From contig MNIJ01000199.1 in NCBI GenBank assembly GCA_001919715.1, positions 1 through 38,837 of the forward strand: a DNA stretch of 38,837 bases, in the 5' to 3' direction. Positions 27,566 through 38,837 of this stretch are shown here, in pieces; positions within the stretch are counted from its first letter, which is position 1, and the number at the start of each line of letters is the position of its first letter. Under the pieces are notes generated by a model. The model did not search any database. It worked only from the letters and a program-made list of their open reading frames with translations, and had not been told where the DNA came from. The position numbers and the translations under genes are program-made. The DNA is from Acidobacteria bacterium 13_1_20CM_58_21. GTDB lineage: Bacteria > Acidobacteriota > Terriglobia > Acidiferrales > UBA7541.

Positions 27566-29764
27566 CTAGTTTTGGTTGCGAGATTGTTCAACCGCTGCCG
27601 CGCTGGCGTGCCCTGCACCGGTTTTGGCCAGTCGATTCATCGTCACACTGTTCATGCTCTCCAGGTAACCAACCACGCCTTGATACAACCCTTCAGCCAC
27701 CTTCTGCCTTTGCTCGGGCTTCTTGAGCATTTGCTCGTCCGCCGGATTACTCAGGAACGAAATCTCCGTCAGGATCGATGGCATGTCCGCGCCAATCAAG
27801 ACCACAAAGGGTGCTTTCCGCACGCCGCGGTTTTTCACCGGCTTGTTCGTCTTTTGAATTCGCTTTGAGAGAGAATCCTGGATGTCTTCGGCAAGTTCTT
27901 TGGATTCATCAATTTTCTCCGTCCTTGCAATCTTCAACACCAGATCTTGTAGTTCGTGAACGCCTCCCTGCGCCGTGGCGTTCTCTCTCGCCGCTACTTC
28001 CATGGCCTCCGCCGAGCCCTTCAGATTCAGGTAATATGTCTCAATGCCGCGCGCCGCGTGGTCCCTGCTCGAATTCGCATGAATCGAAATGAACAGATCC
28101 GCCTTGGCCTGGTTGGCGATGTTCGTCCGCTCTTCCAGAGGAATAAAGCTGTCGTCCGAACGCGTATAGACTACGTCTGCGCCCGGCAGCCGTTGCTCAA
28201 TGATTTTCCCGAGCCGCAGTGCCACATCCAGGCACAGGTCTTTCTCCATCAAGCCGGTAGGGCCGATCGTTCCTGTATCGTGGCCCCCGTGTCCAGCGTC
28301 GATCACGATCCTTCCAACCTTCAGGCCCAGCGCACGCGTCAGCGTGGACTGCCCGTCGCGCGTCGGCTGTGGCGCGCTCGCAGGCTGAATTAAATCGGGC
28401 CTTGCGCTCGTGGCCCTAGCTTTGACGGACTTCGATTTTGCGTTCCTCGCGCTCGGCAAAGAATTGCGCGGCACCGCGGAAGAATTGCTCCCGGCTGTCG
28501 AACCGTTAGCCGCGCCGCCGTTAATCGCACTCCCGTTAATCGTGCCACTCATGGCGCTCGTCGAATTTTCTGTCGGCTGCTCCAACGAAACCATGTCCCC
28601 CGCCGATCCTTTTGCCGGTGCATTCTCAACCGCTCGCGCTTCGCCGTCCGCTGCCACGCCCTCATGCGCATCTTCCAACGCTGTTTCCTGCCCGGGTTTT
28701 CCCTTGGCCGCGTGAATCCGCGCCCCCGGAAGATTTCCGTAGAGATCGATCAAAAGCTGCGGAGGATTGCTTGTCAGTGAAGCGCTGTAATCCTTCACTC
28801 CATTCACGTCCAGCACCACGCGCACCACGCCCCCATGATTCTCGGCCACGCGCACGGCGGTCAGCAGGCGACCGTCCACGCGGATGTTGCCGCGAGCGAC
28901 TTCCGGCGCCAGTCGCGCCACGTGCAAATCGAAAAAGATGCGGTCGGGATTCGCGATGCGCCCGGAAGCGTATTGCACGCTGTCTTCGAGATCGATGGTC
29001 AGCCGCGTCGCGTCGCCGTTGGCGTCCGCGCGAATTCGCCGCACTCGCGGAATCTCCCGTGACCCCGGCCGGCTGACCGACTTGCCCCCGGAGTGCACCG
29101 GTGCACCCGCGCGCCCTGCTTCCGCGGTTGGCAAGGCCGCCGCTGAATCCGACGCCACGCTGTTCGTCGCGGACTGCTCCTCGCCATTCTGTAGCAGCGC
29201 CAATTCCGCCAGCGCTTCTTGCGCTTCGCGCTTTCTCGGCGAACGCGGATAGCGCTTCAGGAAATCCTCATAAGTCTTTTTGGCCAGTGTCGCATCTCCC
29301 AGCTGATCGCGCTGCAGCTTGGCCACTCGCAGGATCGCATCCTGGCAATACTTGCTGGTCGGATACTCGTGCACCAGAAATTGGTACGAATCGGCGGCCG
29401 ACTGGTAGTAGTTTCGCCCAAACCGGTCGCCCATTTCGATGTAAAGCTCAGCAATGGCTCGAAGGGAATCGGGGACTTCAGCGGCTCGTGGCGTAACCGA
29501 AGCAACGCGGCGGTAGGCGGTGACCACCAGTTTGTAGTCCGCCAGCGTGCGCTTCTCGGTGGGCTTGCTGTTCAGCGCTGCGCGCTGCTCTTCGGCCCGC
29601 GCAAATTGCGCGGAAGCGGATGGGCGCTTCACTGCAGTGGCCGCGGCCCCCGCAGTCGTTTTCACAGGTGCAGCAGCAATGGTGAGCACAAAGCCCAGCA
29701 TCACAAAAACCGGCGAAAGACGGGCGAAGCCCTGGTGCAAATTTTTTTTGGCAGGAAATAGCAA
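27566..29764 (-). CDS. N-acetylmuramoyl-L-alanine amidase (AMIN + Amidase_3)
   Basis: AMIN-like VRRIRADANGDATRLTIDLEDSVQY; catalytic IVIDAGHGGHDTGTIGPTGLMEKDLCLDVALRLGKII; FISIHANSS; GVRKAPFVVLIGADMPSILTEISFLSNPADE. Confidence 0.93.
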   Translation of the reverse strand: MLFPAKKNLHQGFARLSPVFVMLGFVLTIAAAPVKTTAGAAATAVKRPSASAQFARAEEQRAALNSKPTEKRTLADYKLVVTAYRRVASVTPRAAEVPDSLRAIAELYIEMGDRFGRNYYQSAADSYQFLVHEYPTSKYCQDAILRVAKLQRDQLGDATLAKKTYEDFLKRYPRSPRKREAQEALAELALLQNGEEQSATNSVASDSAAALPTAEAGRAGAPVHSGGKSVSRPGSREIPRVRRIRADANGDATRLTIDLEDSVQYASGRIANPDRIFFDLHVARLAPEVARGNIRVDGRLLTAVRVAENHGGVVRVVLDVNGVKDYSASLTSNPPQLLIDLYGNLPGARIHAAKGKPGQETALEDAHEGVAADGEARAVENAPAKGSAGDMVSLEQPTENSTSAMSGTINGSAINGGAANGSTAGSNSSAVPRNSLPSARNAKSKSVKARATSARPDLIQPASAPQPTRDGQSTLTRALGLKVGRIVIDAGHGGHDTGTIGPTGLMEKDLCLDVALRLGKIIEQRLPGADVVYTRSDDSFIPLEERTNIANQAKADLFISIHANSSRDHAARGIETYYLNLKGSAEAMEVAARENATAQGGVHELQDLVLKIARTEKIDESKELAEDIQDSLSKRIQKTNKPVKNRGVRKAPFVVLIGADMPSILTEISFLSNPADEQMLKKPEQRQKVAEGLYQGVVGYLESMNSVTMNRLAKTGAGHASAAAVEQSRNQN

Positions 29765-29866
29765 GCTACATCCCCAAAACGCCGCTCAATTCGACAACCA
29801 CCAGGAACATACAACTAAGAAGCACGAACAACCAACCACCAAGAACTAATTACCGGATACCCTATT

Positions 29867-30583
29867 CTATTCGTTGGTGAATATGATGCGGCCGCTCGGA
29901 GTGACGTCTCTGTGGATCGCGCGTGGGTTGATGAAGGCATCCGCAAGACGTCCCGAACCCGGCCGGAAATAGGCATCCTGTACTCGCTGTACGTAATTCC
30001 GCGTTTCTCGATACGCAGGTATTCCGTGAGCCCGGTCAACGGCCCCCTCTCCCGCATTGTACGCCGCCAGGGCCAAATTGAGGTTGCCATTATAGCGTTC
30101 CAGCAACCACTTCAAATGCTTAACCCCGGCATCAATGTTTTGTTGCGGGTTGAACAGGTCATAAGCCCCATATCGTTGTGCCGTCGTGGGAATCAACTGC
30201 ATCAATCCGCCGGCTCCCTTGCGGGAATACGCCTTGGGATTCCAGTTCGATTCCGTTTCAATCACCGCGCGGACCAGCGCCGGGTCCACGCGATGCCGGT
30301 CCGCCGCTTCTCGAACGAGTTTTTCCTGGCCGTCGCGGCCGATGTCCATGGCTGGACGGCTGCGTCCTGAAAACGAAGACTCAGCGGGCAGGTAGATGCT
30401 GGCGCGCGGCTTGGTGGCAGTGAGTTTGGCTATCACCGGCGCTTCGGCGTTGACAAAGAACTGCCGGCCCGAATCGTCAACGACCTTGGCGATCTGGCCG
30501 CTGGTGCCCGGGGCGAAAACGGTCGAGCAGACCATCAGCGTCGCTAGAACAAGCCACGCCGCGTTTGCTGTGCGTTTCACCAT
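29867..30583 (-). CDS. Lytic transglycosylase (SLT domain)
   Basis: HRVDPALVRAVIETESNWNPKAYSRKGAGGLMQLIPTTAQRYG...NIDAGVKHLKWLLERYNGNLNLALAAYNAGEGAV. Confidence 0.93.
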   Translation of the reverse strand: MVKRTANAAWLVLATLMVCSTVFAPGTSGQIAKVVDDSGRQFFVNAEAPVIAKLTATKPRASIYLPAESSFSGRSRPAMDIGRDGQEKLVREAADRHRVDPALVRAVIETESNWNPKAYSRKGAGGLMQLIPTTAQRYGAYDLFNPQQNIDAGVKHLKWLLERYNGNLNLALAAYNAGEGAVDRAHGIPAYRETRNYVQRVQDAYFRPGSGRLADAFINPRAIHRDVTPSGRIIFTNE

Positions 30584-30798
30584 CGTGCCCTGGGGAAGGC
30601 CAACAACAATTTTCGAACCTCGTACAGAGCGGACAGTCCTTATTATCGCCCCCACCCGGTCACGGTCAATATCCCTTCGGTACTAGGGACCCCTCCGAGC
30701 AGTCTGCCGAGATCACCCGACGATGGCTCATCCCTGCGAATCCGCGCCCGCAGGGGAGGTTGTCTACCGCAAGACACGGTTTTCTGACGGTGCCTAGA

Positions 30799-33585
<2,787 letters not shown>

Positions 33586-33633
33586 TATCGCAGAGGGGGT
33601 GAGATAGCACCATTGGAGGCGCAGTGGACGAGT

Positions 33634-34239
33634 CTACGCCGAACCCGCCTCAGTTTCGGGCACGTCCTGGCGAGTGAGCGCGCGGAGTTCGCGGCGAACG
33701 ATGTCGGCGGAGAAGCCGCCACGCAGGAGACTACCGTAGAGGGAGGCCGTTTTCCTTTGGTCGATTTCGCCGCGATAGGACCGTAGTTTGCGCTCGATGA
33801 GCTGGCGGACCATGGCAGCTTCGTCGGTGTTCTCGGCGACTTCTTCGAGGGCGGATTCGATGTGCCGGTCTGCGATTCCCCTGGCGCGGAGGTCGCGGGC
33901 GACCCGGAATTTTCCTTGCTTGCGCGATTCGGTTCTCTGGCGGGCGAATTGCTTGGCGTAACGCGCGTCATCGATCATACCGTTTTCCGTAAGACGGGCC
34001 ATCACCACTTCGACCAGCCGCTTGTTATCGCTCCGCCGCTCCAGCTTCTGCCGCATCTCATGCACGGAAAGCGCTCGCCGCATCAACGCGCGCACTGCGA
34101 CATCGTACAACTCCGCTTCGGTTTCAACTTGTTGCGCCTTGGCAAACACAAGATAAGAATAGAAGTAACCAAGTAGGGAAGTAAAGAAAACAGATGCAGC
34201 ACATGCTCCAGTAAGGAAAAGGCTTAACGCCGAGGGCAC
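33634..34239 (-). CDS. recX: RecX-family regulatory protein
   Basis: VRALMRRALSVHEMRQKLERRSD...VVMARLTENGMIDDARYAKQFARQRTESRKQGKFRVARDLRARGI; adjacent to alaS as in enterobacteria. Start uncertain. Confidence 0.88.
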   Translation of the reverse strand: MPSALSLFLTGACAASVFFTSLLGYFYSYLVFAKAQQVETEAELYDVAVRALMRRALSVHEMRQKLERRSDNKRLVEVVMARLTENGMIDDARYAKQFARQRTESRKQGKFRVARDLRARGIADRHIESALEEVAENTDEAAMVRQLIERKLRSYRGEIDQRKTASLYGSLLRGGFSADIVRRELRALTRQDVPETEAGSA

Positions 34240-34280
34240 CGAGACGCAGATCAGACGCTCCGCAGCTTCCGCATTCCAGG

Positions 34281-35426
34281 TTACTTGCGGGCAAAGCGCT
34301 CGAAGTCGGCCATTTGGCGTTCCATCTCCTCGCGAGCGGAGTCGGCGGCGGAGCGAATACCTTGAATGCGCAGCTTGAATTCGTCGGCGTTCGACGCGCG
34401 CGCCAGAGCTTCATCTAGTGTGATGAGCTGCTTCGAGTAGAGATCGAAGAGCGACTGATCGAACGTTTGCATGCCATACTGGCTGGTGCCGGCGGCGATG
34501 GCGTCATGGATCAATCGCGTCTTGTCTGCGTTGATAATGCAATCGCGGATGTAACCTGTGGCAATCATGATTTCGCAAGCGGGGACACGGCCCTTGTCAT
34601 CCGCGCGTCGCACCAGGCGCTGCGAGACGACCGCTTTCAAGGTGGCGGCAAGCTGCAAGCGAATCTGTTTCTGCTCCGGCGGCGGGAAGACCGCGATAAT
34701 ACGCTGAATCGTTTCCGTGGCATCCAAGGTGTGCAAGGTGGAAAGCACAAGGTGGCCGGTTTCCGCGGCGAGCAGTGCCGTGGAAATAGTCTCGAGGTCG
34801 CGCATTTCGCCGACCAGAATCACGTCCGGGTCCTGACGCAGAGCAGCGCGCAACGCGGTGGAAAAGTTCGCGGTGTCCACTTCGACCTCGCGCTGATTAA
34901 TGAAGCTCTTCTTGTCGCGGTGCAGGAACTCGATGGGATCTTCGATGGTGATTAGATGGTCGGCGCGGTTGGCATTGATGCGGTCGATCATCGCGGCCAA
35001 GGTGGTGGACTTACCGGAACCGGTGGTTCCTGTAACCAGCACCAATCCGCGCTGTTCCTCGCAAATTCTGGAAATTACCGAAGGGAGGTTTAGTTCTTCG
35101 GTGGTACGAATCTTTGTCGGAATGACGCGCAGCACCATGCCGACGTTGCCACGCTGCTGGAAAACGTTGACGCGGAAACGGCCCAAACCTGCCACGCCAT
35201 AGGCCATATCCAATTCCGCAGTTTCCTTGAATTTTTGCTTTTGGCGGTTGGTCATCATGCTGAACGCCATGGAGAGCATCTCTTCCGGCGTGACACGAGG
35301 CACGTCGGTCAGGGGGGCGAGCAGGCCGTCCACGCGCAAGTAAGGGTGATTGCCGACTTTCAAGTGTAAGTCGGACGCTTTGCTTTCGACCGCGCGGCGG
35401 AGAAGATCGTCAATGCTGATGGACAT
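34281..35426 (-). CDS. pilT: Type IV pilus retraction ATPase PilT
   Basis: MSISIDDLLRRAVESKASDLHLKVGNHPYLRVDG; VTGTTGSGKSTTLAAMID; ITIEDPIEFLHRDKKSFINQREV; ALRQDPDVILVGEMRDLETI. Confidence 0.94.
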   Translation of the reverse strand: MSISIDDLLRRAVESKASDLHLKVGNHPYLRVDGLLAPLTDVPRVTPEEMLSMAFSMMTNRQKQKFKETAELDMAYGVAGLGRFRVNVFQQRGNVGMVLRVIPTKIRTTEELNLPSVISRICEEQRGLVLVTGTTGSGKSTTLAAMIDRINANRADHLITIEDPIEFLHRDKKSFINQREVEVDTANFSTALRAALRQDPDVILVGEMRDLETISTALLAAETGHLVLSTLHTLDATETIQRIIAVFPPPEQKQIRLQLAATLKAVVSQRLVRRADDKGRVPACEIMIATGYIRDCIINADKTRLIHDAIAAGTSQYGMQTFDQSLFDLYSKQLITLDEALARASNADEFKLRIQGIRSAADSAREEMERQMADFERFARK

Positions 35427-35785
35427 GTCGTGTGAACCCCGCAAGCATGCATCTATACGCGACACTAGCATCCGGGGGTAGGGTGGGCAAGCAAGCCGCG
35501 CAGGCCAGTTGCGCGCTAGTTAACGGTACCTGGAGTGGGCAGTCTTAAGTTGTTAGCCCGCAGTTGCCGGACAGGGGAACCGGGATAGGGATAAAAATTA
35601 GGGCCGAGGGAAGTACGCCCGGTAGCCGCCTGGTGCGGCAGTCGCGGCCCGCGGGCAGAGAGCCTTGAGGAGAGAAGACTAAGCACTTCGAGCTGAAACA
35701 TCACGGGGAGAAACCTGCGACTACAGGTGCAAAATGAAAGTGGCAGCGTAGTTTGCGTAGTAAGAACTTCTAACTTAAAACCGAT

Positions 35786-36472
35786 TCAGGCTTTTCTTAG
35801 ATAGAGCGAATCGTAGAGCAGGCCGGCGACAAATCCTCCGGCCAGCGGACCGACCCAGTAGACACCATGGTTGGCCCAGCGCCACGCCGCGAGCGCGGGG
35901 CCAAATGCCCGAGCTGGATTCAAAGCGGCACCCGTAAACGGACCGGCAACGAGGATGCCGAGGGAAATTGTCAGACCGATGCCAAAACCCCCGATCGAAT
36001 GGAACGCGCCTTTTTCATCGACAGCCGTGGCAAAAACAACGAGAACCAAGAAGAAAGTCGTCACCGCCTCTAGCGCCATTCCAGCCCAGCGCGGAAAATC
36101 CCGCGCGAGTTCCGGCGTGCCCAGAGCGACGGCGCGCCAGGTCTCTTCTGGAATGACGGCCCGCAGCAGAAATGCGGCGGCCGTCGCGCCGGCCAGCTGC
36201 CCGGCCCAATAGAGAATGGTGTCCACAGTATTCACGCGTTTGGTGACCCAGAAGCCGATGGTCACCGCGGGATTGAAATGTCCGCCGGAGATGTGGCCGA
36301 GCGCCGAAACCATGATGCCGATCGCCAGGCCGTGAGTGAGCGCGATGCCGAGAAAACCGAGGCCGCCCGCGCCATGCAAATATTGATCCGCACAGACCGA
36401 GCCCGCGCCGAAGAAAATCAGGGCAAACGTTCCCAGGAATTCCGCGATCAGCTTTTGCGATGTGCTGTACAT
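35786..36472 (-). CDS. Aquaporin/MIP-family channel
   Basis: KLIAEFLGTFALIFFGAGSVC; NPA motifs SGGHFNPAVTIGFW and GAALNPARAFGPAL. Confidence 0.93.
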   Translation of the reverse strand: MYSTSQKLIAEFLGTFALIFFGAGSVCADQYLHGAGGLGFLGIALTHGLAIGIMVSALGHISGGHFNPAVTIGFWVTKRVNTVDTILYWAGQLAGATAAAFLLRAVIPEETWRAVALGTPELARDFPRWAGMALEAVTTFFLVLVVFATAVDEKGAFHSIGGFGIGLTISLGILVAGPFTGAALNPARAFGPALAAWRWANHGVYWVGPLAGGFVAGLLYDSLYLRKA

Positions 36473-36524
36473 TCGACTCTCCATGCACGGAAAGGAATAT
36501 GCGCCCGATTCGACCGGCTGCATT

Positions 36525-36886
36525 CTATCTGGAATGCGGCGCGGAGCGCCAGCCTTCCCGCCGAGATCGATCAATTGTGCTCCGGCGCCCTTTGACGCGT
36601 TGCCTGAGGGTTTCACCCTCGAGCAATTCCATCACCAGAAAAAATCTTCCTTCGTGTTCCTCAATCTCGTGAATGGTGCAGATGTTGGGTGATTCAGCGC
36701 GGAAGCGGCACGCGCTTCGCGGCGGAAACGCTCCAGCGCCTGCGGGTTCTGGTGGAGTTCTTCCGGGAGAAATTTGAGCGCCACACGGCGGCCAAGCTTG
36801 AGATCTTCGGCGGTGTAGACCACACCCATGCCGCCGCCCCCGAGCTTTTCCAGAATGCGGTAATGCGAGAAAGTTTGGCCGATCAT
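36525..36886 (-). pseudogene. Truncated, frameshifted serine/threonine protein kinase
   Basis: [67 protein letters not shown], then continuing in another frame as [30 protein letters not shown]; consistent with one missing base near 36686. No catalytic loop follows. Confidence 0.85.
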
Positions 36887-37025
36887 TACAAGGAATGCCG
36901 CTGCGCGAAGTGATAGGGGTTCGAACGAAGTGAGTCAACGCGGCGAAATCGCGGGCGATTCACAGAGGAAAGGGCGACAGGATCAAGAAAAGTCCCTGGC
37001 GCCTACAAAACGGATTGGGAATCGA

Positions 37026-37973
37026 TTAGCGAGAAGCGGCGCCGACAGGAGCGTTTACCGGTGTCAGCCAGTTGTGGCGATCGGGCTTGCTGCCGCTGGT
37101 TATGGCGAAGAACTCTTCCTGGAGCTTCCGGGTAATCGGTCCGGCCACACCCTTGCCGACCTGGAGGTGATCGACGGAGCGGATGGGCGTGATTTCGACG
37201 GCGGTGCCCACAAAGAAAACCTCGTCGGCGATGTAGAGCATTTCACGTGGAATTACATGTTCCTTGACGGGAATGCGCAGGTCGTCCGCCAGTTTCGTGA
37301 CCGCGTCCCGAGTGATGCCTGGCAAAATGCTGGTGGCGAGAGGCGGTGTATAGAGCACCCCGTCGTGCGCGAGAAAAATGTTCATGCCCGAGCCTTCACT
37401 GACGTGGCCTTGAGAATCCAGAGCGATACCTTCGGTGTAGCCGTTGAAGCCCGCTTCCATGCGAATGAGCTGCGAGTTCATGTAATTCGCCGCGGCCTTG
37501 GACATGGCGGGCAGGGTGTTTGGAGCGATGCGCGTCCAGGAGCTGACTCCGACCTCAACGCCTTTCGACAAAGCTTCCGGGCCAAGATAAGCGCCCCAGC
37601 TCCAGCAGGCCATGTAAATGTCGATCGGCGAGTTCAGCGGATTCACTCCCACTTCGCCGTAGCCGCGCAGCACGATGGGCTTCACGTAGCAGGAATTCAA
37701 TTTGTTTAGGCGGACCAGTTCGCAGGCCGTGCTGGCGAACTGATCGACGGAGAAGGGAAGCTCCATGCGGTAAATTTTCGCGGAGTTGATCAGCCGCTGC
37801 ATGTGCTCGCGCAACCGGAAGATCGCGGATCCTTGCTTCGTTTCATAGCAGCGGATGCCTTCGAAGACCGCGGAGCCGTAACTCACCACGTGCGAAAGGA
37901 CATGCAACTTGGCGTCGTCCCAATTGATCCACTTTCCGTTGTGCCAGATTTTCTCGGTCGCCTGAATCGGCAT
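37026..37973 (-). CDS. ilvE: Branched-chain amino acid aminotransferase
   Basis: KIWHNGKWINWDDAKLHVLSHVVSYGSAVFEGIRCYET; YMNSQLIRMEAGFNGYTEGIALDSQGHVSEGSGMNIFLAHDG; DEVFFVGTAVEITPIRSVD. Confidence 0.95.
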   Translation of the reverse strand: MPIQATEKIWHNGKWINWDDAKLHVLSHVVSYGSAVFEGIRCYETKQGSAIFRLREHMQRLINSAKIYRMELPFSVDQFASTACELVRLNKLNSCYVKPIVLRGYGEVGVNPLNSPIDIYMACWSWGAYLGPEALSKGVEVGVSSWTRIAPNTLPAMSKAAANYMNSQLIRMEAGFNGYTEGIALDSQGHVSEGSGMNIFLAHDGVLYTPPLATSILPGITRDAVTKLADDLRIPVKEHVIPREMLYIADEVFFVGTAVEITPIRSVDHLQVGKGVAGPITRKLQEEFFAITSGSKPDRHNWLTPVNAPVGAASR

Positions 37974-38158
37974 AGATACTCCCCATTTGGTAGTGTCACT
38001 CGCCGTCGTACTGCTCGAAATCGCAGAATACGGTACGCGGGATAAAGCGTCAATGCATCAAGCGTCATGGAAACACAGTTTTCTCCAACCAATTTGGCGC
38101 CTGCGTCTCCAGGCGATACGTTGATAGCTGCAGGGGAATAAAGAACTGAAATGGGAGG

Positions 38159-38837
38159 TCAGGGCGTTGGTACGGAAGTAGCGTTGGGTTTTGAAGGTGG
38201 ATTGAGCGAATCAAACATAGCTTGCGCCTGCGCAATGGTCCGGTTGGTTTTGTATTCCCAAAACCCCAAAAGGAGGAAAGGGATAGCCGTGGCCGCGGCG
38301 AGAAGCTTGGCTCGGCGGGGAATTTTTGACTCGGGCTCCCAGCGGAAGAGCTGGGCGGACAAAAAGAACGTGAGGATGGCCCAGAGGGCGAGCGAGCAGA
38401 GCGCGAGTAGAACATCCACACTCCAGGGAGCAAAGGACCAGTAGATAGCGCTTTGTAGGCCGGTGACGAGGTAGGTGGCGGGAAGGAATAGGCCTACGCG
38501 CTTGACCAGCTGCGGAAGGTCAGCAAGCGGCACGGTCGCTCCGGAAAGGAAGATCAAAGGAAACCAGATGAGCTGATTGATCACCTGTGTTTCCTGCATG
38601 GTGTTGGTGACGCTGGCGACGACGAGCCCCATGGATGCGAAGGAGACGGCGCCGACGGCGATCAGCAGGAACGCCGAGACAAGGTTGCCCAAATGAGTCA
38701 CATGAAAGAATGCGCGTGCGAAAAGAAATTCGATGAAAACAGTCGGTAACGTAAGCACAAAATTGGCCACGACGCTGGAAGCCAGCATGTCACTGGGCGT
38801 AACGGGCGTGACGTGGAATCGGCGCAAAATGCCTTGT
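38159..38837 (-). CDS. ABC-2 type transporter permease (N-terminus outside window)
   Basis: RRFHVTPVTPSDMLASSVVANFVLTLPTVFIEFLFA...NQLIWFPLIFLSGATVPLADLPQLVKRVGLFLPATYLVTGLQ; open to the window edge. Confidence 0.85.
   Translation of the reverse strand, partial: QGILRRFHVTPVTPSDMLASSVVANFVLTLPTVFIEFLFARAFFHVTHLGNLVSAFLLIAVGAVSFASMGLVVASVTNTMQETQVINQLIWFPLIFLSGATVPLADLPQLVKRVGLFLPATYLVTGLQSAIYWSFAPWSVDVLLALCSLALWAILTFFLSAQLFRWEPESKIPRRAKLLAAATAIPFLLLGFWEYKTNRTIAQAQAMFDSLNPPSKPNATSVPTP

Noticed and set aside
35472-35785. Intergenic region between pilT and the aquaporin gene checked for RNA genes
   Set aside because: No tRNA-like or clear structured element recognised by eye.

Overview
This window looks like an Acidobacteriota chromosomal segment, judging by protein style and gene content; no taxonomic search was run. 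It has two parts. Roughly 1-25 kb is accessory and rich in decayed genes: a TonB-receptor/TPR cassette flanked by relics of the same cassette, a serine-recombinase remnant, an alcohol dehydrogenase, a cytochrome P460 relic, a large secreted fusion of a penicillin-binding protein 4-type DD-carboxypeptidase to an N-acyl-D-amino-acid deacylase-like amidohydrolase, an N-succinylamino-acid racemase/OSBS relic, and an energy/stress island. That island holds a universal stress protein, a membrane protein, acetate kinase, phosphoketolase, a Cys-rich protein, a Crp/Fnr regulator, a Usp relic and a sigma-54 response regulator. Roughly 25-38.8 kb is mostly conserved housekeeping genes on the minus strand: a TIM-barrel isomerase, a DUF6599-like protein, an AmiC-like amidase, a lytic transglycosylase, alaS, recX, pilT, an aquaporin, ilvE and an ABC permease. 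The two most notable observations are: (1) paired CRP-like operators (GTGA-N6-TCAC) with the same 22-bp centre-to-centre spacing in front of the intact Usp gene, between the Cys-rich gene and the Crp/Fnr gene, and in front of the Usp relic, in agreement with the CRP-like recognition helix (SRETVTR) of the local regulator; (2) the secreted DD-carboxypeptidase/D-aminoacylase fusion, whose amidohydrolase half lacks the usual HxH metal motif and lies next to a racemase relic. No tRNA, rRNA or CRISPR array was recognised.
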